Made by a program: the position numbers and the translations under genes. The notes beneath the pieces were generated by a model. It did not search any database. It was given only the letters and a program-made list of their open reading frames with translations, and was not told the origin of the DNA. This document shows, one piece after another, positions 33,858-42,223 of a stretch of 64,000 nt of DNA (the stretch's first letter is position 1; each line of letters starts with the position of its first letter). This stretch comes from Lysobacter sp. yr284 (GTDB lineage: Bacteria > Pseudomonadota > Gammaproteobacteria > Xanthomonadales > Xanthomonadaceae): NCBI RefSeq assembly GCF_900107375.1, contig NZ_FNPT01000006.1, forward strand, positions 124,001 to 188,000. Direction: 5' to 3'.

Positions 33858-34082
33858 CTACGGCCTTGGGTTTTCTTGCGCGCCGGCCCGCTTGGGCAGG
33901 TACGGCAGCGCGAACAGATACAGGCCGGTCAGCGCCAGCAGCGCGAGCGGCGCCAGCGGCACGTAGGACATCCACAGCAGCGGCCGCTCCTGCGCCAGGG
34001 CGATGGTGGTGGCGATCACGCTGAGGAAGAAGGCGACGGACGTCCAGCGGTGGAACTGGCGGACCCACGGGGTCGGGCGCAT
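33858..34082 (-). CDS. Small two-helix membrane protein
   Basis: A 74-residue protein. Residues about 14-33 (TSVAFFLSVIATTIALAQE) and 39-63 (MSYVPLAPLALLALTGLYLFALPYL) are membrane helices, with a basic N-terminus (MRPTPWVRQFHRW) and a basic C-terminus (KRAGAQENPRP). It converges on the sigma/anti-sigma operon. The pattern resembles small conserved membrane proteins often annotated as hypothetical or transmembrane. Function unknown. Confidence 0.7.
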   Translation of the reverse strand: MRPTPWVRQFHRWTSVAFFLSVIATTIALAQERPLLWMSYVPLAPLALLALTGLYLFALPYLPKRAGAQENPRP

Positions 34083-34232
34083 GGCGTTCTCCAGGAAGGA
34101 TGGCCGGGCGCGGGCAAGCCGCGCCCGTGCGGCCGCCGGACGCGGCCGCTTGCGGAAGTTCGGGAGGTTCCGGGACGCGGCCCGGGAAGATTGCGCGGCG
34201 CCGACGCGATGCGCCGCCGCGCGGGCGCGGGC

Positions 34233-34652
34233 TCAGCCGCGCGACGCAGTCTGCTGGATGCGGATCAGGTTGCCGGCGGGGTCGCGCACCGCGCAATCGC
34301 GCAGGCCGTAGGGCTGGTCGACCGGTTCCTGCACGATCTCGGTATCGCCGGCCTGCAGCTTGGCGAAGGTGCCGTCCAGGTCGGGCGTGGCCAGGTTGAG
34401 CATGGCGAAGCTGCCCTTGGCCATCATCTCGGCGATCGCGCGCTGTTCGGCGTCGGTGAGGCCGGGCGTGGCCTGCGGCGGGTACAGCACGATCGCGGTG
34501 TCGGGCTGGCCGGCCGGGCCGACGGTGATCCAGCGCAGGCCCTGGTAGCCGACGTCCTTGCGCACTTCGAAGCCGAGCGCGTCGCGGTAGAAGGCCAGCG
34601 AGGCCTCCGGGTCGGTGTGCGGAAGGAAGCTGGAATGGATGCTGAGGTTCAT
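34233..34652 (-). CDS. VOC family (glyoxalase/bleomycin resistance-like) protein
   Basis: A 139-residue protein of the vicinal-oxygen-chelate fold. It starts MNLSIHSSFLPHTDPEASLAFYRDALGFEV, the classic first beta-alpha-beta unit. The second half ends QPYGLRDCAVRDPAGNLIRIQQT, with Arg-Asp-Pro-x-Gly-Asn, the hallmark near the C-terminus. Metal ligands in this family are a His/Gln early and a Glu late; His6 or His12 could serve here but the late Glu is not obvious (Gln134 is). Substrate unknown. The AraC gene upstream on the same strand ends 54 bases before it, so the two are probably co-transcribed. Confidence 0.85.
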   Translation of the reverse strand: MNLSIHSSFLPHTDPEASLAFYRDALGFEVRKDVGYQGLRWITVGPAGQPDTAIVLYPPQATPGLTDAEQRAIAEMMAKGSFAMLNLATPDLDGTFAKLQAGDTEIVQEPVDQPYGLRDCAVRDPAGNLIRIQQTASRG

Positions 34653-34706
34653 GGCGGTGTCCTGCGGTGGGTGGCGGGTGAGGCCATGCTAGGCGGGCGT
34701 GCGCCG

Positions 34707-35132
34707 CTACGCTTCTCGATTCCTGATCGGTCGCGTCACCTGCTTGGCGACGCAGGCCGGCATGCCGTCGGTGGCGTCGGCCTGCTGGCGCTGGTAGACG
34801 CTCGGCGGCATCCCGACCAACTCGGCGAAGCGGGTGCTGAAGGTGCCCAGCGACGAGCAGCCGACCGCGAAGCAGACCTCGGTGACGCTGAGCCCGCCGG
34901 CGCGCAGCAGCGCCATCGCCCGTTCGATCCGCCGGGTCATCAGGTAGGAATACGGCGATTCGCCGTAGGCGGCGCGGAACTGCCGGCTCAGGTGCCCGGC
35001 CGACATGTGCGCGCCGCGCGCCAGCGCTTCCACGTCCAGCGGCTGGGCGTACTCGCGGTCGATGCGGTCGCGGACCTTGCGCAGGCGCGCCAGGTCGCGC
35101 AGGTGGACCGGGTCGAGGGGGCTGTCGTTCAC
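34707..35132 (-). CDS. AraC-family DNA-binding protein (short)
   Basis: About 141 residues from a GTG at 35132; no clear ribosome-binding site, and the open frame runs further upstream with no better start. Two helix-turn-helix units cover about residues 15-115: VEALARGAHMSAGHLSRQFRAAYGESPYSYLMTRRIERAMALL (in pieces), then LSVTEVCFAVGCSSLGTFSTRFAELVGMPPSVYQR. There is no effector domain, so this is the short DNA-binding-only type. A C-terminal tail holds one Cys (MPACVAK). It sits upstream of the VOC gene; such AraC/VOC pairs are common, with the AraC protein regulating the pair. Confidence 0.85.
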   Translation of the reverse strand: MNDSPLDPVHLRDLARLRKVRDRIDREYAQPLDVEALARGAHMSAGHLSRQFRAAYGESPYSYLMTRRIERAMALLRAGGLSVTEVCFAVGCSSLGTFSTRFAELVGMPPSVYQRQQADATDGMPACVAKQVTRPIRNREA

Positions 35133-35342
35133 CGCGGCGATGCTGCCACTGTCGCCGGATGCGCTCAAGCCGGCGCCGGCGCGAAGGCCGCGCACGCCGC
35201 GGGCATGACAGCGCAGGTGACAGCGGACGCGACCGATGGCACGGGCCGGGCCCGACGCGGCTTGGCAGCATCGGCGCCATCGCCCGCCGATGGCCGTCGG
35301 CCTCGCGCGCGGCCGGCCCCGCGTCGTCCAAGGAATCCGCAC

Positions 35343-35831
35343 ATGCCAGGTCTTCGTTCCGCGCTCGTCGCCGCCGCGCTGCTCGCGACGGCGTTGCCGG
35401 CCGTCGCCGCCGACACCGCGTCCCTGGTCGGTACGTGGCGGGTCGAACGCATCGTCGATACCGACGCCGACGGCAAGCAGCACTATCCCTACGGCGAGCG
35501 ACCCAAGGGCTACATCGTCTACGACCCCAGCGGCCACCTGCACGTGCAGATCATGCGCACCCCGGCGCCGCCGCCGTTCGCGGCCGGCGACGACGCCAAG
35601 GGCAGCGATGCGGAAACGCGCGCGGCGTTCCTGGGCTATGCCGCCTACTTCGGCACCTGGCGCGTCGATGCGGCCAAGGGCGTGGTGACGCACTGGGTCG
35701 AGGGCAGCCTGATGCCCAGCTACACCGGCACCGACCAGCCGCGGCCGTTCCGGATCGACGGCGACGTGCTGACCATCGAGGGCGACAGCGACGGCGTGCA
35801 CTTCCTGCGGCGATTGCGCCGGGTGCGCTGA
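35343..35831 (+). CDS. Secreted lipocalin-like protein
   Basis: A 162-residue protein with a signal peptide (MPGLRSALVAAALLATALPAVAA). The mature part starts DTASLVGTWRVERIVDTDADG, the Gly-x-Trp motif that opens lipocalin-like (Lipocalin_5) domains, followed by YGERPKGYIVYDPSGHLHVQIMR, FGTWRVDAAKGVVTHWVEG and a final strand set. The fold is an eight-strand barrel that binds small hydrophobic molecules. It diverges from the AraC gene and converges on the gene at 35838, six bases away. Ligand unknown. Confidence 0.85.
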   Translation: MPGLRSALVAAALLATALPAVAADTASLVGTWRVERIVDTDADGKQHYPYGERPKGYIVYDPSGHLHVQIMRTPAPPPFAAGDDAKGSDAETRAAFLGYAAYFGTWRVDAAKGVVTHWVEGSLMPSYTGTDQPRPFRIDGDVLTIEGDSDGVHFLRRLRRVR

Positions 35832-35837
35832 GCGCGC

Positions 35838-36230
35838 TCAGTCGGGCGACGGGCTGGGCGACAGTTCGCCGTTCCAGTCGTTGAACAGGAAGCCGCCGGT
35901 GCCCTCTTGCAGGGTCGATTGCACTTCGATCAGGGTGTTCATCTCTTCCAGGGCTTCGTCGAGGTCGTCGATGGCGATCTCGAAACGCGCGTCGCAGCCG
36001 CGCAACGCGTCTGCGTAGGCGCCGCCGGCGGCGATCGCGGCCGCCTCCTGCGCGACCTGCGCGCCGTGGACGAAACCGATCCGCAGCACCGGGCCGTCTT
36101 CGTCCCAGCTCGCGTTCAAGCCATGCGGCGCCGGCTCGACGTTCAAGCCCTGCGCCGACAGCGCCTGCCGCGCCCAGTCCAGGTCGAAGGCGGCGCGGGC
36201 GAAGAGCACCAGCGAAACGGCGTCGGTCAC
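35838..36230 (-). CDS. Conserved cytoplasmic protein of unknown function
   Basis: A 130-residue acidic protein starting at a GTG with AAGGAG eight bases upstream; the much longer upstream frame is Arg-rich and not supported. It has no signal peptide or membrane helix. The sequence (VSLVLFARAAFDLDWARQALSAQGL, then DALRGCDARFEIAIDDLDEALEEMNTLIEVQSTLQEGTGGFLFNDWNGEL, in pieces) suggests alternating strands and helices. I believe similar proteins occur in Xanthomonadaceae but cannot name the family. It converges on the lipocalin gene. Confidence 0.7.
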   Translation of the reverse strand: MTDAVSLVLFARAAFDLDWARQALSAQGLNVEPAPHGLNASWDEDGPVLRIGFVHGAQVAQEAAAIAAGGAYADALRGCDARFEIAIDDLDEALEEMNTLIEVQSTLQEGTGGFLFNDWNGELSPSPSPD

Positions 36231-36434
36231 GTGCGGCTCCTTGCGCGGGCAGGCCCCGATCCGGGGCGACGACCACGATAGCGCGTTCGTGCGCGCGCGG
36301 CGCGGGCGAAGGCGCGGCGCCGCGGCGGGATCGGACGCGGCTCCGACAAGGCGCCGCGCACACTGCCGGCGTACGGGCCCAGCGCCCGGCGTTCGTCCGC
36401 CGCCGCCCACGCCAACGAGTTCCGCCTCCGCGCC

Positions 36435-37235
36435 ATGAACGCCCCGACCGTCGCGCCGTCCGCCTCCGCCTCCGCCTCCGTCGCCGCCTCCGCCGCAACG
36501 CTGAGCAAGGTGCCGCAGGTCACCGCCGCGTTCTGGGCGGTCAAGATCCTCGCCACCACGCTGGGCGAGACCGGCGGCGATGCGGTGTCGATGTCGATGG
36601 GCCTGGGCTACCTGCTCGGCAGCGTGGTGTTCGCGGCGCTGTTCGCGCTGGCGGTGTGGATGCAGATCCGCGCGCGCGCGTTCCACCCGTTGCTGTACTG
36701 GGCCGCGATCCTCGCCAGCACCATGGTCGGCACCACCCTGGCCGATTTCGCCGACCGCTCGCTCGGAATCGGCTACAGCGGCGGCGCCGCGCTGCTGCTG
36801 GCCCTGCTGCTGGCCGCGCTGTGGGCCTGGCACCGCAGCCTGGGCTCGATCGCGGTGGAAAGCGTCGCCGGGCCGCGCGCGGAAGGTTTCTACTGGCTGA
36901 CCCTCATGTGCTCGCAGACGCTGGGCACCGCGCTGGGCGACTGGGTCGCCGACACCGCGGGGCTGGGCTACCTGGGCGGGATCGGCGTGTTCGCGCTGGC
37001 GCTGGCCGTGGTGGCGGCGCTGCACCGCTGGAACGCGGTTTCGCGCACCGCGTCGTTCTGGGCCGCGTTCGTGCTGACCCGGCCGCTGGGCGCGGTGTTC
37101 GGCGACTTCCTCGACAAGCCGCTGGCCAGCGGCGGGCTGGCACTGAGCCGCTACAGCGCCTCGCTGGTGTTGGCGGGGCTGATCGTGGCGCTGCTGTGGC
37201 TGCTGCCGCAGCGCGCGGCGCAGCGGACGCTCTGA
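36435..37235 (+). CDS. COG4705/DUF347 repeat membrane protein
   Basis: A 266-residue inner-membrane protein. After a Ser/Ala-rich N-terminus there are four repeats of a two-helix unit, each beginning with a polar motif in the membrane: AFWAVKILATTLGETGGD, AAILASTMVGTTLADFAD, WLTLMCSQTLGTALGDWVAD and AAFVLTRPLGAVFGDFLDKP. The Gly-[Glu/Asp]-x-x-[Gly/Ala]-Asp pattern is the DUF347 signature. The repeated acidic residues in the membrane suggest cation handling. An old label ties the family to amylopullulanase regulation without support here. Monocistronic. Confidence 0.85.
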   Translation: MNAPTVAPSASASASVAASAATLSKVPQVTAAFWAVKILATTLGETGGDAVSMSMGLGYLLGSVVFAALFALAVWMQIRARAFHPLLYWAAILASTMVGTTLADFADRSLGIGYSGGAALLLALLLAALWAWHRSLGSIAVESVAGPRAEGFYWLTLMCSQTLGTALGDWVADTAGLGYLGGIGVFALALAVVAALHRWNAVSRTASFWAAFVLTRPLGAVFGDFLDKPLASGGLALSRYSASLVLAGLIVALLWLLPQRAAQRTL

Positions 37236-37394
37236 ACGCGCCGGCGGCTGCGGCGGGGCCGGCTTCGTCGCTGCGCAGCCGGTTTCGTCGCCCCGCCCGC
37301 GGTTTCGTCGCAGCGCGCTTGCCGCGCCGGCGCGCGCCGCCGCAGTCTGGCCCTGCGCCGGCTCCGCGGCGTCGTCCTGGAAGGAAGCCGCCCC

Positions 37395-37619
37395 GTGAAG
37401 ACGCTGTTCGTCCTGCTTGCCTGGTGCCTGCTGTTCGTGCTGTGTTGGCCGCTGGCGCTGCTCGCGCTGGCGCTGTGGCCGCTGGTGTGGCTGCTGTCGC
37501 TGCCGCTGCGCCTGGTCGGTATCACCCTGGGCGCGGTGTTCGCATTCCTGCAGTCGCTGCTGTACCTGCCCGCGCGCCTGCTCGGCTGGCGCCCGGCGGC
37601 GCCGCAGTACGCGCCGTAA
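37395..37619 (+). CDS. Small hydrophobic membrane protein
   Basis: A 74-residue protein from a GTG with a GGAAGG-type ribosome-binding site. Nearly the whole chain is hydrophobic: two or three helices over residues 3-60 with repeated Leu/Trp/Pro (LLAWCLLFVLCWPLALLALAL, in part), and a short polar tail, RPAAPQYAP. This kind of Trp/Pro/Leu-rich small protein is common in the family as a hypothetical. Function unknown. It follows the DUF347 gene by 160 bases. Confidence 0.65.
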   Translation: MKTLFVLLAWCLLFVLCWPLALLALALWPLVWLLSLPLRLVGITLGAVFAFLQSLLYLPARLLGWRPAAPQYAP

Positions 37620-37658
37620 GCCGCGCGCCGCGGCGTCGTTCTCGAGCGGGCTTCGCGC

Positions 37659-38552
37659 TCAGAACGCGTAGAGCCACTGCGAGAGCGCCTGCAGGAAATA
37701 ATCCGGTGGCTGGTGGTCGCGCAGCCCGCCGCCGCCGGAATACTGGCCGCCGGCGTACAGGGTGAAGCGCACGCCGGTCTTGCAGCCGCGGTAGACGCGG
37801 GTTTCGCCGCTGCGGTCGTAGTCGCGCGAACACTGCTGGCGCGCGGTCCAGAACGCGTCGTGTTCCTCGCCGAACAGCCCGTCCGGGCTGGCGTCGCCGA
37901 AGTGGTCGTCGTCGCGGCCGAAGAAGGTCCACACCGCCGGCATGCCGGTGCAGTCGCCATCGCTGGTCGGCGAACCGAACCAGTACGGCCGGTTCGCCGC
38001 CACCGGCGCGATCGCGCGGAAGTGCGCGCCCAGGTAGCAACCGACCACCGCGGCCATGTCGCCGCCCCAGGAATGGCCGGTGGCGAAGACGCGCTCGGTG
38101 TCGATCGAATAGTCGCGCTCGGCCTGGGCCAGCAGTTCCTCGGCGAAGCGGATGTCGTGCCAGCCGTCGTAAGGCCGGGCCTTGGGGCCCAGCGCCCAGC
38201 CGGCGACATCGCCCCAGGCGTAGGCCTGGTCGGGATAGACGAATACGGTGTCGTGCATTCGCGGCTCCAGGCCGACGACCTGCGGCGGCCGCCAGCCCGC
38301 GCCGAACCATTCGTGCATCTCGCGGCCGCGGGTGTCGGTGCCGGCGAACACCATGACCAGCCGGTAGCGCTTGCTGCGGTCGTAGTTCGCCGGCAGCGCG
38401 ACGTAGTAGCTGCGTTCGCCGCCGGCGGCATCGGAAAACACGTGCGAACGCTGGCCGCTGGGCGGCGCCGGGTCCGCGGCGGGCGCCGGGCCCGGCAGGC
38501 CGGCGACGGCGAGCAGCGCGAGGATCGCGGGGGCATGCAGGGGCGAGCGCAT
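37659..38552 (-). CDS. Secreted alpha/beta-hydrolase esterase (PHB depolymerase/feruloyl esterase type)
   Basis: A 297-residue exported protein with signal peptide (about residues 1-25). Domain: RSYYVALPANYDRSKRYRLVMVFAG (oxyanion-side strand), the nucleophile elbow GHSWGGDMA with the catalytic Ser, and a late VWTFFGRDDDHF segment supplying the acid. His is probably the one near GGLRDHQPPDYF. Eight or more Cys (GCYLG, DGDCTG, QQCSRD, RGCKTG) suggest disulphides, as in fungal-like feruloyl esterases and LpqC. Six perfect hexanucleotide repeats lie 29-64 bases before the start and could modulate expression. The longer upstream frame is the translated repeat and is not part of the protein. Confidence 0.82.
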   Translation of the reverse strand: MRSPLHAPAILALLAVAGLPGPAPAADPAPPSGQRSHVFSDAAGGERSYYVALPANYDRSKRYRLVMVFAGTDTRGREMHEWFGAGWRPPQVVGLEPRMHDTVFVYPDQAYAWGDVAGWALGPKARPYDGWHDIRFAEELLAQAERDYSIDTERVFATGHSWGGDMAAVVGCYLGAHFRAIAPVAANRPYWFGSPTSDGDCTGMPAVWTFFGRDDDHFGDASPDGLFGEEHDAFWTARQQCSRDYDRSGETRVYRGCKTGVRFTLYAGGQYSGGGGLRDHQPPDYFLQALSQWLYAF

Positions 38553-38580
38553 GGTTCGGCTTGTGGTGAGGAAAAATGCG

Positions 38581-38616
38581 GTGGCGGTGGCGGTGGCGGT
38601 GGCGGTGGCGGTGGCG
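38581..38616. repeat. Hexanucleotide microsatellite (GTGGCG)6
   Basis: Six perfect copies of GTGGCG, just upstream (29-64 bases) of the esterase start codon on the minus strand. Slippage here would change the promoter or leader length by multiples of six. Confidence 0.9.
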
Positions 38617-39024
38617 GGCGCGGGCGCGGCGCCGGGCGCGATCCGGCCGGCAGGCGGGAATCGGCGCGCGGCCGGGGGAATCGGCGTTCGCCCCCGTAGG
38701 CAGCCCCAGGCGGGGCGTACCCACCTTGGCGCAGCGCGCGCGGCGCGTCTTGAGCGGTTTGCGCGGCGGCGATGCGGATATGGGCCGAGTGCGGGTCCAG
38801 GCAGCGAATCCGCCGCGAGCGCGGCCGCAATCGCCGCAATCGCGCGCCCTCGGCGGTCTTGGCGCGGCCTGCGGCCAGCACATCGGCGCGGCCGCGTCAA
38901 TGCGCCGCGGCGGTTTACCCGGTTCAGCCGCGATGACCGCCGGCCCAACCGCGATGCCGCGCGAACCGCGGGCGGTCGCACCGCGCGTGTAAAATGACGA
39001 ACTTTTAGCCAGACCAGTTTGATA
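38617..39024. other. Divergent intergenic region before motor operon
   Basis: About 400 bases between the esterase and the motor operon. TAAAAT at 38990-38995 is a plausible -10 for the operon; no good -35 is visible. No gene supported. Confidence 0.4.
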
Positions 39025-39753
39025 GTGGAAGCTTCTCGACGGGCGGCGGTCCGTGGTCCGACCTTCATCCGCCTGCTCGCCCGCCTCGCCGATGCCGACG
39101 CCGCGCCCGATGCGCAACCGCTGTCGGACCGGCTCAGCCAATGGATCGAATGGACCCAGACCCTGGCGCTGTCGGCAGCGCTGGACGGTGCCCCCGCGGT
39201 TGCGGGTTTCGGCGCGGCCGGTACGGTCCAGGCCGAGGCGGACGAGTGCGCGCGGGTACGGCGGATGCTGGCCGCGGCCATCGACGGCGATCGCGCGTTC
39301 GCGCCGCCGCGCGCGGGCGCGGGCGCCGCTGCGGCGCGCTCCGCGGCCACGGTCGAGGACACCGGCGACTACCCGTTCTTCCGCCAGCGCTACCTGGCGC
39401 TGCAGCAGACCCTGGAAGCCGGCGCCGGCCGCCTGCGCGAGCGCTTGCGCGAGCGACTGACCGTGGCCTCGCCCGGACTGGCCCGGCTGGCCGCGCTGGA
39501 CGCGGTGATGGAACGCGCCCTGGGCCGGCGCGAACGCAGCCTGCTCGGCGCCGCGCCGGCGCTGCTGGGCCGACGCTTCGAACGCCTGCGCCAACGCGCG
39601 CAGGACGCCGCCGACGGCGGCGAACCCGACCGAGAGACCTGGCTGGCCCGCTTCCGCACCGACATGCGCGAGGCCTTGCACGCCGAACTGGATCTTCGAC
39701 TTCAACCTTCGCAGGGCCTGCTCGACGCCCTGCGCGCACGCGCAAACGACTGA
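39025..39753 (+). CDS. DUF3348 protein, first gene of envelope-motor operon
   Basis: About 242 residues from a GTG at 39025; a TTG at 39019 is an alternative and neither has a clear ribosome-binding site. It is soluble, with no signal peptide. The N-terminus (RGPTFIRLLARLADAD, then LSDRLSQWIEWTQTLALSAAL) and the middle (DYPFFRQRYLALQQTLEAGAGRLRERLRERL) are the parts I associate with DUF3348, a family found in beta- and gammaproteobacteria beside DUF802, OmpA and DUF2894 genes. Mostly helical and rich in Arg/Leu; it could be a cytoplasmic component binding the motor. It ends one base before the next start. No enzymatic motif. Confidence 0.82.
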   Translation: MEASRRAAVRGPTFIRLLARLADADAAPDAQPLSDRLSQWIEWTQTLALSAALDGAPAVAGFGAAGTVQAEADECARVRRMLAAAIDGDRAFAPPRAGAGAAAARSAATVEDTGDYPFFRQRYLALQQTLEAGAGRLRERLRERLTVASPGLARLAALDAVMERALGRRERSLLGAAPALLGRRFERLRQRAQDAADGGEPDRETWLARFRTDMREALHAELDLRLQPSQGLLDALRARAND

Positions 39754-39754
39754 C

Positions 39755-42223
39755 ATGCTCAACAAATCGCTTCACGCCGCCGTCTTCGTCGCCGGCCTCG
39801 TCCTCGTGGCCTGGGTCGGCGCCGGCACCCTGGGTTCGCATCCGCTGGCGCTGGCGGTACTGGCGCTGATCGCCGCTGGCTACCTCGCCGGCGGGCTGGA
39901 ACTGCGCCGTTATCGCCAGGCCACCGCGACGCTGCAGCGCGCGCTGGACGAGTTGCCCGCGCCGGCGGACCCAGCCGACGGCGACGACGGCCGGCTCGAT
40001 GGCTGGCTCGGCCGCCTGCATTGTTCGCTGCGCAGCGCGGTGCGCCTGCGCATCGAAGGCGAGCGCGCGCCGCTGCCGGCGCCGACGCTGACGCCGTACC
40101 TGGTCGGCCTGCTGGTGCTGCTGGGCATGCTCGGCACCCTGCTGGGCATGACCGTGACCCTGCGCGGCACCGGCCTGGCGCTGGAAAGCGCCAGCGACCT
40201 GCAGGCGATCCGCGCCGCGATCGCCGCGCCGGTCGCCGGCCTGGGCTTCGCCTTCGGCACCTCGATCGCCGGCATCGCCGCGTCGGCCATGCTCGGCCTG
40301 CTCGCGGCGCTGTGCCGGCGCGAGCGCGCCGCCGCCGTACAGCGCCTCGACGCCGCCGCGGCCGGCGCGCTGCGCACGCATTCGCGCGCCTACCGACACG
40401 AACGGCGCCGCGCGCAGGCCTTCGAACTGCTGCAGCGCCAGACCGAGACCATGCCCGCGCTGGTCGCGCAGTTGCAGTCGGCGATGGCCGCGCTGGAACG
40501 CCACAGCGACAGCGCGCACGAGCGCCAGCTCGAACGCCAGGACGCGTTCCACCAGCGCAGCGAAGCCGCGTACGCGCGCCTGGCCGAATCGTTCGAGCGC
40601 TCGCTCAAGGACAGCGTCGGCGAAGGCGCGCGCGCCGCGGGCGCGGCGCTGCAGCCGGTGGCGGACGCGACCATGGCCGCGCTCGCGCGCGAGGGCGCGG
40701 CGCTGCACGAACGCGTCGGCAGCGCGGTGCAGCAGCAGCTCGACGGCCTCGCGGCCGGATTCGCCGGCGCCGCGGGCGCGGCCGCCGAAGGCTGGAGCCG
40801 CGTCCTGGCCGACCACCGCGGCGGCAACGAAGCGCTGCTGCGCGAGCTGCGCGGCGCGCTGGAAGGATTCGCCGGCACCTTCGAGCGCGGCGCCGCCGGC
40901 TTGCTCAAGGACGTCTCCACGCAGTTGGAAGCCAGCCACGGCCGCAGCGCGCAGACCTGGGACGAGGCCCAGGCGCGCCAGGGCGATGCCAACCAGGCGC
41001 TGGCCGATCGCCACCAGCAAGCGCTGGGCGGCGCCGCGGCCGCGTTCGAACAACACGCCGCGGCGTTGGTGGCGGTGGTCGAGCGTTCCCACGCCGACCT
41101 GCAGGATGCGCTGCAATCGCGCGACCGCGAACGCCTATCGGCCTGGACCGAATCCTTCGGCGCGATGAGCGCTGCGCTGGGCGAGCGCTGGGAGCAGTCG
41201 CAGACGCTGACCGCGCAGCGCCAGCAGGACATTTGCGCGACCTTGGCGCGCACCGCCGACGAGATGTCGGCGCAGGCGCAGGCGCACGCGCGCGACACCG
41301 TGGCCGAGATCGAGCGCCTGGTCGACGCCGCCGCGCAAGCGCCCAAGGCCGCGGCCGGCGTGGTCGCCGGGTTCCAGACGCACGCGGCCGAACTGGTGGG
41401 CATCGTCCGCGACTCGCACGCGCAGCTGCACGCCGCGCTGGAATCGCGCGACCGCGAGCGCCTGGCGATGTGGACCGAGGCGTTCGGGGCGATGACCGCC
41501 GAACTCGGCCAGCGCTGGCAGCAGGCCGGCGAAGCGGTCGCCGGCCGCCAGCTGGAGGTCTGCGACACCCTCGCGCGCACCGCCCAGGAGGTCTCGGCGC
41601 AGAGCCAGGCCCAGTCCCGCGACACCATCGCCGAGATCTCGCGCCTGGTCGATGCCGCTGCGCAAGCGCCCAAGGCCGCCGCCGAAGTCGTCGCCGAACT
41701 GCGCCAGAAGCTGTCCGACAGCATGGTCCGCGACACCGCCATGCTGGAAGAACGCAACCGCCTGCTGGCGACGCTGGAAACCCTGCTCGACGCGGTCAAT
41801 CACGCCTCCGGCGAGCAGCGCGCCGCGGTCGATGCGCTGGTCGCGTCCTCGGCCGAACTGCTCGAACGCGCCGGCGCGCGCCTCAACGAACGCGTCGAAG
41901 CCGACGCCGGCAAGCTCGACGCCGCCGCCGCGCAACTCGGCGCCGGCGCGGTCGAGGTCGCCAGCCTCGGCGACGCCTTCGCCGCGCTGGTGCAGCAGTT
42001 CGGCGACACCCACGAGCGCCTGGCCGACCGCCTGCAGGGCGTGGAAGTCGCGCTGGACAAGTCGCTGGCGCGCAGCGACGAGCAACTGGCCTACTACGTC
42101 GCGCAGGCGCGCGAAGTGGTCGACCTCAGCGTGCTGAGCCAGAAGCAGATCATCGACGAACTGCAGCGCGTGGCCGACGGCCAGGCCGCGGCGCACGGCG
42201 GCCCCGGAGCGCAGGCGGCGTGA
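39755..42223 (+). CDS. DUF802 protein: MotA/TolQ/ExbB-like membrane core with long coiled-coil tail
   Basis: An 822-residue protein. Predicted membrane helices: about 8-26, 30-48, 113-134 and 160-187. The third contains LVLLGMLGTLLGM and the fourth AFGTSIAGIAASAMLGLL, matching the two conserved helices of MotA/TolQ/ExbB proton-channel subunits. From about 190 the chain is one long cytoplasmic helical tail with almost no Pro, like ZorA of the Zorya defence motor. The tail includes a 109-residue tandem duplication (residues 438-546 and 547-655) and ends with VVDLSVLSQKQIIDELQRV. The next gene supplies a MotB/OmpA-like partner whose start overlaps this stop (GTGA). Likely forms a 5:2 stator-type ion-driven motor. 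Confidence 0.85.
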   Translation: MLNKSLHAAVFVAGLVLVAWVGAGTLGSHPLALAVLALIAAGYLAGGLELRRYRQATATLQRALDELPAPADPADGDDGRLDGWLGRLHCSLRSAVRLRIEGERAPLPAPTLTPYLVGLLVLLGMLGTLLGMTVTLRGTGLALESASDLQAIRAAIAAPVAGLGFAFGTSIAGIAASAMLGLLAALCRRERAAAVQRLDAAAAGALRTHSRAYRHERRRAQAFELLQRQTETMPALVAQLQSAMAALERHSDSAHERQLERQDAFHQRSEAAYARLAESFERSLKDSVGEGARAAGAALQPVADATMAALAREGAALHERVGSAVQQQLDGLAAGFAGAAGAAAEGWSRVLADHRGGNEALLRELRGALEGFAGTFERGAAGLLKDVSTQLEASHGRSAQTWDEAQARQGDANQALADRHQQALGGAAAAFEQHAAALVAVVERSHADLQDALQSRDRERLSAWTESFGAMSAALGERWEQSQTLTAQRQQDICATLARTADEMSAQAQAHARDTVAEIERLVDAAAQAPKAAAGVVAGFQTHAAELVGIVRDSHAQLHAALESRDRERLAMWTEAFGAMTAELGQRWQQAGEAVAGRQLEVCDTLARTAQEVSAQSQAQSRDTIAEISRLVDAAAQAPKAAAEVVAELRQKLSDSMVRDTAMLEERNRLLATLETLLDAVNHASGEQRAAVDALVASSAELLERAGARLNERVEADAGKLDAAAAQLGAGAVEVASLGDAFAALVQQFGDTHERLADRLQGVEVALDKSLARSDEQLAYYVAQAREVVDLSVLSQKQIIDELQRVADGQAAAHGGPGAQAA
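41066..41719 (+). repeat. Tandem 327-base internal duplication in DUF802 tail
   Basis: Two copies of a 109-codon unit starting at 41066 and 41393. They share SHADLQDALQSRDRERL versus SHAQLHAALESRDRERL, WTE-FGAM, TLARTA and RLVDAAAQAPKAAA, with the last few codons diverging. Confidence 0.8.

Noticed and set aside
38581-38616. CRISPR-like direct repeats
   Set aside because: Six-base units without spacers are a microsatellite, not a CRISPR array.
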